From Comamonadaceae bacterium (lineage in GTDB: Bacteria; Pseudomonadota; Gammaproteobacteria; Burkholderiales; Burkholderiaceae_C), in assembly GCA_947448735.1 (NCBI GenBank), contig CANFOS010000001.1:124001-188000 (forward strand): 64,000 nucleotides of DNA. The letters are read 5' to 3'. Numbering within the stretch: position 1 is the stretch's first letter; every line of letters begins with the position of its first letter. The notes under the pieces were generated by a model that saw nothing but the letters and a program-made list of their open reading frames with translations, had not been told where the DNA came from and searched no databases. Positions 1-7,481 of the stretch are shown here, one piece after another. The translations under genes and the position numbers were made by a program.

Positions 1-23
1 CACGTTTGAAGAGGTAAGAACTT

Positions 24-100
24 GAACCACCCCCGAAGCGCCTTTGGCGCTTCCCCCTCAAGGGGGCGCCACCAGTGGCCCGGCAAAGCCGGTTCCACGG
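24..100. repeat. Intergenic triple-hairpin repeat
   Basis: Three consecutive perfect hairpins are visible: GAAGCGCC/GGCGCTTC (35-42 with 46-53), CCCCCT/AGGGGG (53-58 with 61-66) and CCGGC/GCCGG (80-84 with 88-92). The block sits directly upstream of the ABC ATPase gene and does not look coding. From memory, repeats of this style (GAAGCGCC hairpin, then CCACCAGTGG, then a CCGGC hairpin) are common between Comamonadaceae genes, but no second full copy is in this window. It could act as an RNA processing or attenuation element between transporter genes, or simply be a repetitive element. Confidence 0.6.
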
Positions 101-123
101 TCGCCATGAACTAGGAAAATACC

Positions 124-936
124 ATGTCATCACTCACTTCCAAGTACATCGAAATCCAGAATGTCGAACAAACCTTCAAAACCAAAAAAGGGCCGTTCTG
201 CGCCTTGAAAAACGTCAACCTGACAGTCGCCAAAGGCGAGTTTGTCGCGCTGATTGGCCACTCGGGCTGCGGCAAGTCAACGCTGCTCAACCTGATCGCC
301 GGGTTGACCAGGCCCACCGAAGGCAGCCTGATTTGCGCCAACCGCGAAATCGCCGGCCCCGGGCCAGAGCGGTCTGTGGTGTTTCAAAACCATTCACTGC
401 TGCCCTGGCTGACGTGTTTTGAAAACGTGTACCTGGCAGTTGAGCGCGTCTTCAGCAGCAGCGAGAACAAAGCGCAACTCAAGGCCCGTACCGACGCCGT
501 ACTGGCGATGGTCGGCCTGACAGCCGCCGCCCAAAAGCGGCCCGGCGAAATATCAGGCGGCATGAAGCAGCGCGTGGGCATTGCGCGTGCGCTGTCGATG
601 GAGCCCAAGGTGCTGCTGCTGGACGAACCCTTTGGTGCGCTTGACGCCCTGACCCGTGCCAAACTGCAAGACGAACTGCTGGCCATCGTGCACAAAACCC
701 ACAGCACGGTGGTGATGGTGACCCACGACGTGGACGAAGCCGTGCTGCTGAGCGACCGCATTGTGATGATGACCAACGGGCCGCAAGCCACGATTGGTGA
801 AGTGCTGGACATCCAGCTGGCGCGCCCGCGCAACCGGGTGGCACTGGCTGAAAGCACCGAATACCTGGCGTACCGCAAGGCCGTGATTGACTTTTTGTAC
901 ACCCGCCAGGCACATGTTGAAAAGCTGACCGCTTGA
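124..936 (+). CDS. ABC transporter ATP-binding protein, nitrate (NrtC/NrtD) type
   Basis: ATPase subunit of an ABC importer that would energise uptake at the cytoplasmic membrane. Visible motifs are Walker A GHSGCGKST (45-53), the Q-loop FQNHSLLPW (Gln88), signature ISGGMKQ (143-149) and Walker B VLLLDEP (163-169). The FQNHSLLPW Q-loop and the long insert after it resemble the nitrate/nitrite NrtC/NrtD branch rather than the taurine SsuB/TauB branch. At 270 residues it is a single-domain ATPase without the NrtA-like C-terminal domain of NrtC. AGGAAA precedes the ATG. Permease and receptor genes would be expected upstream, outside the window. Assignment to nitrate is by family resemblance; cyanate or sulfonate are alternatives. 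Confidence 0.8.
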   Translation: MSSLTSKYIEIQNVEQTFKTKKGPFCALKNVNLTVAKGEFVALIGHSGCGKSTLLNLIAGLTRPTEGSLICANREIAGPGPERSVVFQNHSLLPWLTCFENVYLAVERVFSSSENKAQLKARTDAVLAMVGLTAAAQKRPGEISGGMKQRVGIARALSMEPKVLLLDEPFGALDALTRAKLQDELLAIVHKTHSTVVMVTHDVDEAVLLSDRIVMMTNGPQATIGEVLDIQLARPRNRVALAESTEYLAYRKAVIDFLYTRQAHVEKLTA

Positions 937-981
937 CGCTGCGCGACTGCCACCGCGCCGGCCCAATGATTTCATCTGTGT

Positions 982-1001
982 GCAGCTATTAAAATAATAG
1001 C
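982..1001. repeat. Short dispersed repeat with palindrome GCTATTA-AAA-TAATAGC
   Basis: A palindrome lies downstream of the ABC ATPase gene. The 19 bases at 982-1000 are identical, on the opposite strand, to 59559-59577 inside truB, so this belongs to the dispersed repeat family described in the findings. As a hairpin it could also help end transcription of the ATPase gene. Confidence 0.6.
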
Positions 1002-1036
1002 AGACGGCATCAATGAAATAACTTCAAGCAAATAAC

Positions 1037-1078
1037 TTGACCGACAGACCGACCCGGTTTAGTATTACATTCGTAATA
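1037..1078 (+). promoter_or_regulatory. Promoter and operator of the AbrB-Doc TA operon
   Basis: TTGACC (1037-1042), a 17-base spacer and TAGTAT (1060-1065) form a good sigma70 promoter. The inverted repeat TATTAC-N4-GTAATA (1063-1078) overlaps the -10 box. Such a palindrome is what an autoregulating AbrB-fold antitoxin would bind. A GGAG ribosome site follows at 1081-1084. Confidence 0.6.
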
Positions 1079-1091
1079 ACGGAGTCACATC

Positions 1092-1316
1092 ATGCACATG
1101 CTCAAACTCACGCAAATTGGTAATTCGGTCGGGGTTGTTCTGCCCAAAGAAGCGCTGGCTCGCCTGAAGCTTGGCAAGGGTGAGAGTGTGTTTTTGACCG
1201 AAACACCAGACGGCTACACGCTAACGCCGTACGACCCGGCGCTGGAAGAAGAAATCGCCGCGGGCCGTGCCTTTATGCGGGACTTTAAAGACACGTTTCA
1301 CCAGCTGGCCAAATGA
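1092..1316 (+). CDS. AbrB/MazE-family antitoxin
   Basis: Small 74-residue DNA-binding antitoxin. The N-terminal half carries the SpoVT-AbrB swapped-hairpin pattern (KLTQIGNSVGVVLPKEAL, then LGKGESV). The acidic C-terminal tail (about 45-74) is the usual toxin-binding part. GGAG stands 7 bases before the ATG; a second ATG two codons later is possible. Its stop overlaps the next gene's start as ATGA, so it would be co-translated with the Doc toxin. It likely represses its own promoter through the palindrome that overlaps the -10 box. Confidence 0.85.
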   Translation: MHMLKLTQIGNSVGVVLPKEALARLKLGKGESVFLTETPDGYTLTPYDPALEEEIAAGRAFMRDFKDTFHQLAK

Positions 1317-1717
1317 GCTGGCGCTGGATAACCAAGTCGGCCCTGATGTTGCTGCATGGCGAAAGCCTGGCGACGCACGGCGGCGGTGAGGGTTTGCGGG
1401 ATGAGGGCTTGCTGGACTCTGCCCTAGCGCGCCCGCTCAATCTGGTCGCCTATGCAGACGCTGACGCCCCGCCCGATGTGGCGGCACTGGCGGCAAGCTA
1501 CACGGTAGGGTTGGCTAAAAACCACCCCTTTGTTGACGGCAACAAGCGGGCGGCGTTTTTGGCGACAGGTTTGTTTTTGTACTTGAATGGTTATCGGCTC
1601 GATGCCTCTCAGGCCGAAGCAACCATCACCATGCTGGCCGTTGCTGCTGGCGATATCACAGAAGACGCTTTCGCCGACTGGCTGCGCCTGCACGCCCATC
1701 AAAAACCTGCCAAATAA
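1313..1717 (+). CDS. doc: Doc-type Fic-domain toxin
   Basis: Toxin of a type II TA pair. The Fic motif HPFVDGNKR is intact at residues 71-79. Doc proteins use this motif to phosphorylate elongation factor Tu, which stops translation. At 134 residues it has the usual size of Doc. It overlaps the antitoxin stop by four bases (ATGA), indicating coupled translation. Phd is the classical Doc partner, but AbrB-fold partners such as the one here are also common. The motif is complete, so the toxin is probably active. The gene ends in front of a convergent decarboxylase gene, separated by an AT-rich hairpin. Confidence 0.88.
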   Translation: MSWRWITKSALMLLHGESLATHGGGEGLRDEGLLDSALARPLNLVAYADADAPPDVAALAASYTVGLAKNHPFVDGNKRAAFLATGLFLYLNGYRLDASQAEATITMLAVAAGDITEDAFADWLRLHAHQKPAK

Positions 1718-1729
1718 GGCTTTAGTCCA

Positions 1730-1762
1730 ATAAATACATGGGTGAGTAGCTCATGTATTTAT
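1730..1762. terminator. AT-rich palindrome between convergent genes
   Basis: A perfect 11-base inverted repeat, ATAAATACATG with CATGTATTTAT and an 11-base loop, fills the gap between doc (+) and the decarboxylase gene (-). It lacks a clear T-tract, so a bidirectional terminator role is inferred from its position only. Confidence 0.45.
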
Positions 1763-1769
1763 AGCAAAT

Positions 1770-4076
1770 TCACTTGCCGACACAATCCGCGTAATACCGC
1801 AGCTTGCCTTTGGCATCGACCTGCTCCACCAAGCCGTGGATGTCGGTCTCAAAGCCCGGGCACTGGGCGTTGAACTCACGCGCAAACTTCAAATAATCAA
1901 CGATTTTTTTGTTGAATACTTCGCCCGGAATCAACAGCGGAATGCCTGGTGGGTATGGCGTGACCAGGCCAACCGTGATGCGGCCTTCCAGGTGGTCGAT
2001 CTCGACCCGCTCGGTGGTGCGGTGGGCAATGTGTGCGTAGGCGTCGCTCGGCTTCATGGCCGGCTGCAAATCGCTTTGGTAAACCTCGGTCGTCAGCCGG
2101 GCGATGTCGTACTTGGCGTACATGGTGTGAATGTGCTGGCACAAGTCGGCCAGGCCCATTTTTTCGTACTTGGGGTGCTTTTGGCAAAACTCGGGCAGGA
2201 TGCGCCACATGGCGGCATTCTTGTCGTAGTCGTCCTTGAACTGCTGCAAGGCGGTCAGCAGCGTGTTCCACCGGCCCTTGGTGATACCGATGGTGAACAT
2301 GATGAAAAAACTGTACAGACCCGTTTTTTCAACGATCACGCCATGCTCGGCCAAAAACTTGGTCACGATGCTGGCCGGAATGCCGGTTTTGGCAAACTTG
2401 CCATTGAGGTCCATGCCCGGCGTCACGATGGTCGCCTTGATCGGGTCGAGCATGTTAAACCCGGTGGCCATTTGCCCAAAGCCGTGCCAGTTGTTGGCAC
2501 CGTTTTTAGCGGTCTTGGCGCTGCGCGATTCGCCTTTGATGATCCAGTCTTTGGCGTTGCCAATGCCCTCTTCGCCAACACCATCACCTTCAAACTTGTC
2601 CGGCCCCCAGACCTTGAACCACCAGTCGTCGCCATACTCGGCGTCGATTTTCTTCATGGCGCGGCGAAAGTCGAGCGCCTCGGCAATGCTTTCTTCCACC
2701 AAGGCGGTGCCGCCCGGCGGCTCCATCATGGCGGCAGCCACGTCGCAACTGGCAATGATGCTGTACTGCGGCGAGGTCGAGGTGTGCATCAAGTACGCCT
2801 CGTTGAACAAATGCCGGTCGAGCTTGACGTCTTGCGAGTCCTGCACCAGCACGTGGCTGGCCTGGCTGATGCCCGCGAGCAGTTTGTGAATCGACTGGGT
2901 CGCATAAACCACGGCATTTTTCGGGCGAATGCGGTTTTTGCCCATGGCGTGGTAGCTGCCGTAAAACGGGTGAAACGCTGCGTGCGGCAGCCAGGCTTCG
3001 TCAAAGTGCAGGTTGTCGATATAACCGTCGAGCATGCCCTTGATGGTCTCGGTGTTGTACAGCACGCCGTCATAGGTGGACTGGGTCAGCGTCATCACCC
3101 GCGGCTTGATTTTGTTGATGCCCTTGACACCCTTGAGCAGCGGGTTGGCTTCTATCTTGGCGCGAATCGCGTCGGGTTCAAACTCGCTTTGCGGAATCGG
3201 CCCGATGATGCCAAAGTGGTTGCGCGTCGGCTTGAGGAACACCGGAATCGAGCCGGTCATGATGATGGCGTGCAAGACCGACTTGTGGCAGTTGCGGTCA
3301 ACCACCACCACATCGCCCGGTGCCACGGTGTGGTGCCAGACGATCTTGTTGCTGGTCGAGGTGCCGTTGGTGACAAAAAAGCAGTGGTCAGCGTTAAAAA
3401 TACGCGCCGCATTGCGCTCACTGGCGCCAATCGCGCCGTCGTGGTCCAGCAGCTGGCCCAGCTCTTCGACCGCGTTGCACACGTCAGCGCGGAGCATGTT
3501 TTCACCGTAAAACTGGTGGTACATCTGGCCCACCGGGCTTTTCAAAAACGCCACGCCACCCGAATGGCCGGGGCAGTGCCAGCTGTAAGAGCCGTCTTCG
3601 GCGTAGTCCAGCAGCGCCTTGAAGAACGGCGGCTGCACGCCTTCAAGGTAGCTTTTGGCCTCCCGCAGAATGTGGCGCGCCACAAACTCGGGCGTGTCCT
3701 CAAACATGTGAATAAAGCCGTGCAGCTCACGCAAAATGTCGTTGGGGATATGGCGCGAGGTTTTGGTTTCGCCGTAAACGTAAATCGGCACGTCGAGGTT
3801 TTTGCGGCGCACTTCTTCAATGAAGTTACGCAGGTTCAAAACCGCCGGGTCCAGGTCGGGGCCGGGGGTGAATTCTTCGTCGTCAATCGACAAAATAAAG
3901 GCGCTGGCCCTGCTCTGCTGCTGGGCAAACTGGCTCAAGTCGCCGTAGCTGGTGACGCCGAGCACCTCGAAGCCCTCTGTCTCAATGGCTTGCGCAAGGG
4001 CACGAATCCCCAGGCCGGAGGTGTTTTCAGAACGAAAGTCTTCGTCAATGATGACGATGGGAAAGCGAAATTTCAT
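1770..4076 (-). CDS. Orn/Lys/Arg decarboxylase (PLP-dependent, AdiA/LdcC family)
   Basis: Large cytoplasmic PLP enzyme that decarboxylates arginine, lysine or ornithine to a polyamine or diamine and can contribute to acid resistance. With the start at 4076 it has 768 residues, close to the family size. It has the N-terminal receiver-like wing domain, the PLP domain with HFDEAW (about 357-362) and the cofactor lysine in SIHK (Lys398), and a C-terminal domain. The start MKFRFPIVIIDEDF matches the family N-terminus; the frame runs open 32 codons further upstream to a TTG, which adds hydrophobic residues not expected for this enzyme. No strong Shine-Dalgarno site precedes the ATG. Substrate cannot be fixed from sequence alone; arginine or lysine is more likely than ornithine. 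Confidence 0.85.
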   Translation of the reverse strand: MKFRFPIVIIDEDFRSENTSGLGIRALAQAIETEGFEVLGVTSYGDLSQFAQQQSRASAFILSIDDEEFTPGPDLDPAVLNLRNFIEEVRRKNLDVPIYVYGETKTSRHIPNDILRELHGFIHMFEDTPEFVARHILREAKSYLEGVQPPFFKALLDYAEDGSYSWHCPGHSGGVAFLKSPVGQMYHQFYGENMLRADVCNAVEELGQLLDHDGAIGASERNAARIFNADHCFFVTNGTSTSNKIVWHHTVAPGDVVVVDRNCHKSVLHAIIMTGSIPVFLKPTRNHFGIIGPIPQSEFEPDAIRAKIEANPLLKGVKGINKIKPRVMTLTQSTYDGVLYNTETIKGMLDGYIDNLHFDEAWLPHAAFHPFYGSYHAMGKNRIRPKNAVVYATQSIHKLLAGISQASHVLVQDSQDVKLDRHLFNEAYLMHTSTSPQYSIIASCDVAAAMMEPPGGTALVEESIAEALDFRRAMKKIDAEYGDDWWFKVWGPDKFEGDGVGEEGIGNAKDWIIKGESRSAKTAKNGANNWHGFGQMATGFNMLDPIKATIVTPGMDLNGKFAKTGIPASIVTKFLAEHGVIVEKTGLYSFFIMFTIGITKGRWNTLLTALQQFKDDYDKNAAMWRILPEFCQKHPKYEKMGLADLCQHIHTMYAKYDIARLTTEVYQSDLQPAMKPSDAYAHIAHRTTERVEIDHLEGRITVGLVTPYPPGIPLLIPGEVFNKKIVDYLKFAREFNAQCPGFETDIHGLVEQVDAKGKLRYYADCVGK

Positions 4077-4300
4077 GGCGATAGAGGTGGTGATGAATAA
4101 AGCAGCAACAAGAGCTTGAGCAACAAGGACTTGCGAAGTGTACGGAGATAATATGGCATTGGGCCATGGCAACTGGACTGGCCCGATGCTACCTTGGCCG
4201 CAAACCGTGTTTGACGGCCTGCAGACTGATCCCTTATGACCAAAGTATCGGCATTGACAAGCTCAGCCCCAAAAATGGTCCCGTCGAACAAGGCTAAAAG

Positions 4301-4675
4301 ATGGAAGTCATGAATGTTTTAGGCAAACCACTGGTGCCCTGCTCGTACGACCCACTGACGGGTTACTTCAGGGACGGCTGCTGCAAGACAGACGAGACCG
4401 ACACTGGCTCACACCTGATTTGCGCCCGAGTCACCGCCGAATTCTTGGCGTTTTCAATGGCGCGCGGCAACGACCTGACCACGCCCCGCCCCGAATACCG
4501 CTTTAAAGGCCTGCAGCCCGGCGACCGCTGGTGCCTGTGCGCCACCCGCTGGGCCGAGGCCCTGACTGCAGGCGTGGCCCCACCCGTGGTGCTGGAAAGC
4601 ACGCACGCAGCGGCACTGCGCTTTGTGACGCTGGAACAGCTCGAAAACCACCGCTTTGGCAAAGCCGCGCAGTAG
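4301..4675 (+). CDS. DUF2237 family protein
   Basis: Conserved cytoplasmic protein of unknown function, 124 residues. The family hallmarks are present: NVLGKPL near the N-terminus, FRDGCC, RGNDLTTPRPEY and PGDRWCLCA. The repeated cysteines (CC and CLC) suggest metal or redox chemistry, but no activity is established. A start three codons later (4310, MNVLGKPL) fits the family N-terminus equally well. It is a single gene between the divergent decarboxylase gene and the tRNA-Ser gene. Confidence 0.8.
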   Translation: MEVMNVLGKPLVPCSYDPLTGYFRDGCCKTDETDTGSHLICARVTAEFLAFSMARGNDLTTPRPEYRFKGLQPGDRWCLCATRWAEALTAGVAPPVVLESTHAAALRFVTLEQLENHRFGKAAQ

Positions 4676-4697
4676 CAAGCTAGAATGGAGAGCTAGC

Positions 4698-4787
4698 GGA
4701 AGGGTGGATGAGCGGTTTAAGTCATACGCCTGGAAAGCGTACGTGGGGTTAAACCCACCGCGGGTTCGAATCCCGCCTCTTCCGCCA
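4698..4787 (+). tRNA. tRNA-Ser (anticodon GGA)
   Basis: Class II tRNA of 90 bases with an encoded CCA. The acceptor arm GGAAGGG pairs with CTCTTCC (one G-T). The anticodon stem TACGC/GCGTA encloses loop CTGGAAA with GGA at 4732-4734. A long variable arm follows, and the T arm CGGGTTCGAATCCCG is canonical. It decodes UCC and UCU. No duplicated 3' end that would mark an integration site was seen in the window. Confidence 0.95.
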
Positions 4788-4897
4788 GTTTGTCGATGCG
4801 AAAGGCTGCAAAAACAGCCTTACCCCCGGTAGAACCCCCCAGACAAGCCCCCCAAATGCTTGTCTTTGGAACTCGCGACATTGGTATGGAGGTAAAG

Positions 4898-5200
4898 ATG
4901 GTCAGACTATTGGTTTGCTTTCTGTTTGCACTCTTAACAGGGCATACAGCCGCCTTGGCTGCCACAACAAAGGCCAAGCAGGCTAAGGCGCAGCCTTTGG
5001 CACTTTCCTGCGCCCCATCGAAGTTCAAGTCAATGGCGCACACCGTTCACCATCCGGTCGAGCGCATGCGATCGTCGTTGGCTTGGTTGAAAGCTCGCAA
5101 CAGCATATGCACCATGGAAGAGAAGTTGTTCATTCGGTCAAATCTGGGACATTGGCTGGGATCAGCGCTGACGGCAGAAATCGAGAGTGCGCTGGACTAA
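4898..5200 (+). CDS. Small secreted protein of unknown function
   Basis: I do not recognise a family. With the start at 4898, which has GGAGGT five bases upstream, the product is 100 residues. It begins with a clear signal peptide (MVRLLVCFLFALLTGHTAALA, cleavage expected after ALAAT or just before it). The mature part is short and basic and has two cysteines (in LSCAPSK and SICTMEE) that could form a periplasmic disulfide. A start 12 bases upstream is possible but lacks a ribosome site. It follows tRNA-Ser and is ended by a strong hairpin terminator, so it is probably a single-gene unit. Confidence 0.6.
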   Translation: MVRLLVCFLFALLTGHTAALAATTKAKQAKAQPLALSCAPSKFKSMAHTVHHPVERMRSSLAWLKARNSICTMEEKLFIRSNLGHWLGSALTAEIESALD

Positions 5201-5240
5201 TCATTCAAAGTTCTGTGCAGGCTGCACAGCGAGAACATGA

Positions 5241-5266
5241 AAGCCCGGACATGTCCGGGCTTTTTA
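5241..5266 (+). terminator. Rho-independent terminator
   Basis: A perfect 22-base palindrome, AAGCCCGGAC-AT-GTCCGGGCTT (5241-5262), is followed by further T residues. It lies 40 bases after the secreted-protein gene. Confidence 0.85.
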
Positions 5267-5319
5267 GTTTCTGGCACGCATCGCATATTTGGATTTAACA
5301 GTGCTGGCAGTAGCCACTG

Positions 5320-5541
5320 TCAGCCTCCCCACTCAGATTGAAAATCGAATGAAAGCTGACGGTGATGCCGGATCGACAGCAAGTAAATGGGGGTGTCAAA
5401 GCGTACGTACAGCAGATGGTCATGTGAGATCACATATTTGCTTGTCTCACCATCTTTAGCCATTTGCCCCAAAACCTGACTGGGATTGAGGACTTCGAGC
5501 TGATCAGCTTCTTGGTCATCCGTCAGTCCTGAAAAAACCAA
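5320..5541 (-). pseudogene. Remnant of a ParE/RelE-type toxin gene
   Basis: The C-terminal part of this frame reads LLYVRFDTPIYLLSIRHHR, which matches the last beta strands of ParE-like toxins (pattern Y-R-x-D-x-VYLLAIRHQRE). The first roughly 20-30 residues of a normal 95-100 residue ParE are missing. No ATG with a ribosome site exists, the frame closes at a stop just upstream inside the vapB promoter, and no antitoxin gene is next to it. It is best read as a decayed TA locus, probably cut when the neighbouring vapBC block settled. A functional short toxin with a TTG start is a less likely alternative. Confidence 0.5.
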
Positions 5542-5543
5542 TG

Positions 5544-5583
5544 TTGACGGATAAGTGCGTGGTATATATCATGTAGCATACCA
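5544..5583 (+). promoter_or_regulatory. vapBC promoter and operator
   Basis: TTGACG (5544-5549), a 17-base spacer and TATCAT (5567-5572) form a sigma70 promoter. The inverted repeat TGGTAT (5560-5565) with ATACCA (5578-5583) brackets the -10 box and is a plausible VapBC operator. Confidence 0.55.
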
Positions 5584-5602
5584 TCCAGCAAAGAGACTCA
5601 AA

Positions 5603-5854
5603 ATGCAGCAAACCGCAAAAATATTCGCCACAGGTCGCAGTCAGGCTGTGCGCTTGCCGCTGGAGTTTCGTTTCGACGTGTCGGAAGTTTTTATCCGCCA
5701 CGACCCTGTCACGGGCGATGTGGTGCTGTCGCGTAAACCAACAGACTGGCAAGGCTTGCTCGACGTGGTGGCAAACAACAAAGACGATGACCTGTTGATC
5801 GAGCGCCGCCAAACCCATGCGCGACGTGACCCCTTTGAGGGCGTGGACGAATGA
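5603..5854 (+). CDS. vapB: VapB-type AbrB-fold antitoxin
   Basis: Antitoxin of 83 residues for the following PIN ribonuclease. The N-terminus ([19 protein letters not shown]) is the typical VapB DNA-binding sequence, and the polar, charged C-terminus is the expected toxin-binding tail. The start at 5603 is chosen because it begins the conserved domain and has AGAGAC upstream; the frame extends 16 codons further back into the promoter palindrome, which is implausible. Its stop overlaps the vapC start (ATGA). Confidence 0.88.
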   Translation: MQQTAKIFATGRSQAVRLPLEFRFDVSEVFIRHDPVTGDVVLSRKPTDWQGLLDVVANNKDDDLLIERRQTHARRDPFEGVDE

Positions 5855-6255
5855 GCCAGCGCTACATGCTTGACACCAACGTCGTCAGCCACATCATGCA
5901 AGGGCGCGATGCCCAATTACTGGCGCACTTGACGAAAGTACCCGTGGGACAGGCCGTCATGTCGAGCGTCACCCTTGCAGAGCTGGAATACGGTTTGCAC
6001 CGCAAGGGGCAACCCGTTCGTTTGCGCAATGCCCTGAGGCAAGTGCTACTTCGAATAGACGTGTTGCCTTGGGATGAAGGCGTAGCAACTTGTTATGGTG
6101 AGTTTTGTGTCACGCTGGAAGCCCAAGGCATCAACCTCAGCGACTTTGACATGATGATCGCTGCCCACGCGGTCACAGCAGATGCAACGCTGGTCAGCCG
6201 TGACAAGGCGTTTGCACAGGTACCCGGGGGCCGCTTGCGGCTGGAGATTTGGTAG
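5851..6255 (+). CDS. vapC: VapC-type PIN-domain ribonuclease toxin
   Basis: RNase toxin of the VapBC pair, 134 residues. The acidic PIN residues are in place: Asp8 in MLDTN, Glu44 in LAELEYG, Asp100 in [10 protein letters not shown] and Asp118 in SRDKAF. VapC enzymes cleave initiator tRNA or 23S rRNA; the target here is unknown. Translation is coupled to vapB by a four-base overlap. Catalytic residues are complete, so the pair is probably functional. Confidence 0.92.
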   Translation: MSQRYMLDTNVVSHIMQGRDAQLLAHLTKVPVGQAVMSSVTLAELEYGLHRKGQPVRLRNALRQVLLRIDVLPWDEGVATCYGEFCVTLEAQGINLSDFDMMIAAHAVTADATLVSRDKAFAQVPGGRLRLEIW

Positions 6256-6498
6256 CCACAATGACGTGCGCCCTGCTCTACAGCGCGGCCGCCGCTCAGA
6301 CCTGGGCCTTTACCGCACGGCAGCGCATCGCACATTTGGATTCGAATGGTCGGCGGGTGCTTAGCGCTTTGTCGCCGGGTCAGAGACTGCCGTCGTCAAA
6401 CGTTCCGTAAGCGAGATTCTCCGGTCGCATGGTTCCGGCACCTGGCAGAGGCGCCTTCAATATCGCTTCGATGTTGAGAACATCCGATGACCCATGAG
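6256..6498. other. Intergenic stretch without a supported gene
   Basis: No convincing gene. On the minus strand a short frame ends ILKAPLPGAGTMRPENLAYG, but it has no recognisable family or ribosome site. The stretch lies between the convergent vapC and higA-like genes and may hold decayed sequence. Confidence 0.4.
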
Positions 6499-6810
6499 TC
6501 ACGCATGCGCAGACGGCGCATTCATGGGCAAAACGGCAAGCCGCAGCCCCATGGCTTTGAGAATGGCGGAGAGGCTGCTCAAAGCCGGATTGCCCTCCGC
6601 TGAAAGTGTGCGGTACAGCTGCGTCGGGTTCAGCTGCGCTTGCGCGGCAATGGCTGGCACACCACCAAAAGCGCCGGCCAATTGCCGCAGGACGACCAAG
6701 AGCTCGCCCTGGTCGCCATCTTCCAGAATGCTGTTGAGCAACAGGACTGCAAATTCGGGGTCGGCCCGGTACGTCTCTGCCATGGCTTCATCGTGTGATC
6801 TATCTCTCAT
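6499..6810 (-). CDS. HI1420-type helix-turn-helix antitoxin
   Basis: Antitoxin of a reversed (toxin-first) TA pair, about 103 residues from the ATG at 6810. The central helix-turn-helix (PAIAAQAQLNPTQLYRTLS) and the tail LSSLSAILKAMGLRLAV are typical of the HI1420 addiction-module antidote family. The frame is open 25 codons further upstream, but the start at 6810 gives the usual family N-terminus (D-x-A-x-A-E-x-Y-R). It overlaps the toxin 3' end by 11 bases. It is expected to bind the promoter upstream of the toxin gene as an autorepressor. Confidence 0.82.
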   Translation of the reverse strand: MRDRSHDEAMAETYRADPEFAVLLLNSILEDGDQGELLVVLRQLAGAFGGVPAIAAQAQLNPTQLYRTLSAEGNPALSSLSAILKAMGLRLAVLPMNAPSAHA

Positions 6811-7132
6811 CGCTGCTTCTCCTTTGCCAGTCTTGCCAATAACTGCAGGCACGGTTGATGTCGGCGTCCTGCGTGCGCTTGTCACCGCCGCACAGCAGCA
6901 ATACCAGTTGTCTCTCCGCTATGGCGTAGTACAGCCGGTAGCCTGCACCCACGTCGACGCGAAGCTCCCACACGCCGTCGCGGCAAAATTTATGGTCACC
7001 AAAATTGCCTTGTTCAAGCCGCATGACACGTCGGTCTATCGCTATCCTTGCGCGTATGTCTCGTTGCTGTTTCAACCAGTCGCTGTAGACATCTCGCGCA
7101 TCTGGTGTCAGGTAATGTCGGATTTCGTACAT
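6800..7132 (-). CDS. HI1419/HigB-type RelE-fold toxin
   Basis: Toxin gene placed before its antitoxin, 110 residues. It shows the phage Gp49-like/HI1419 pattern: R-IAIDRRVMRLEQGNFGDHK, then GVWELRVDVGAGYRLYYA, then LLLCGGDKRTQDADI. These proteins are RelE-superfamily mRNA interferases or related killers. It begins the operon; the antitoxin overlaps its last codons. A palindrome immediately upstream (7139-7154) probably serves as operator. Confidence 0.85.
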   Translation of the reverse strand: MYEIRHYLTPDARDVYSDWLKQQRDIRARIAIDRRVMRLEQGNFGDHKFCRDGVWELRVDVGAGYRLYYAIAERQLVLLLCGGDKRTQDADINRACSYWQDWQRRSSDER

Positions 7133-7138
7133 TTTATT

Positions 7139-7154
7139 TTCGTCTATAAACGAA
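7139..7154 (-). promoter_or_regulatory. Operator-like palindrome of the HI1419/HI1420 TA pair
   Basis: The inverted repeat TTCGT-CTATAA-ACGAA lies 7 bases upstream of the toxin start, in the position expected for autoregulation by the helix-turn-helix antitoxin. Confidence 0.45.
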
Positions 7155-7238
7155 TACTTTGCAAATTCGACTTTCCCGCGATGCCACTCATGGCCTCAGC
7201 CCACCAATCGGCACGTACGCCCAAAATTTCGTCACAGT

Positions 7239-7460
7239 TCATTTGGAACCCGCCCTTTCAACATGCCTATCCACAACATCCCGCAGTCCTGCGGCATCAC
7301 CCACCACCACGTCCCATGCCCAGGAGCCAAACCCGCCATGCACATTGACGGCCTCAAGCCACTGCGCCAGTGCGGCACGCTTTGCCTTGTCTTGCGGTGA
7401 ATCCACGCCTTTGATCTCCAACACCAAAGTTTTGCCAGACACGTAGCGCAGCCAAGGCTG
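7239..7460 (-). pseudogene. Remnant of a type III restriction/helicase gene (C-terminus)
   Basis: The minus strand encodes PWLRYVSGKTLVLEIKG, then AALAQWLEAVNVHGGFG and WAWDVV, matching the very C-terminus of type III restriction endonuclease subunits of the DEAD-helicase class (pattern TLVLEVKG-D-x-KD-x-K, WVxAVN-x-GxFGxW). Only about 70 residues of a protein that normally has nearly 1,000 remain. It lies between an HI1419-type TA pair and the type I hsdR gene, so a former restriction system seems to have been replaced or deleted. The rest of 7133-7481 shows no other gene. Confidence 0.6.
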
Positions 7461-7481
7461 GCAGGATGTCTATATAAAAGG

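Noticed and set aside
1836-4100. Very long open frame (about 750 codons) opposite the decarboxylase gene
   Set aside because: It mirrors the codon pattern of the real gene, has no recognisable domain and no ribosome site; the minus-strand product is a clear enzyme with its PLP lysine.
5277-6344. Short similarity between 5277-5297 and 6324-6344 (CGCATCGCA-ATTTGGATT)
   Set aside because: Only about 20 bases; could be remnants flanking the vapBC block but is too short to call an insertion duplication.
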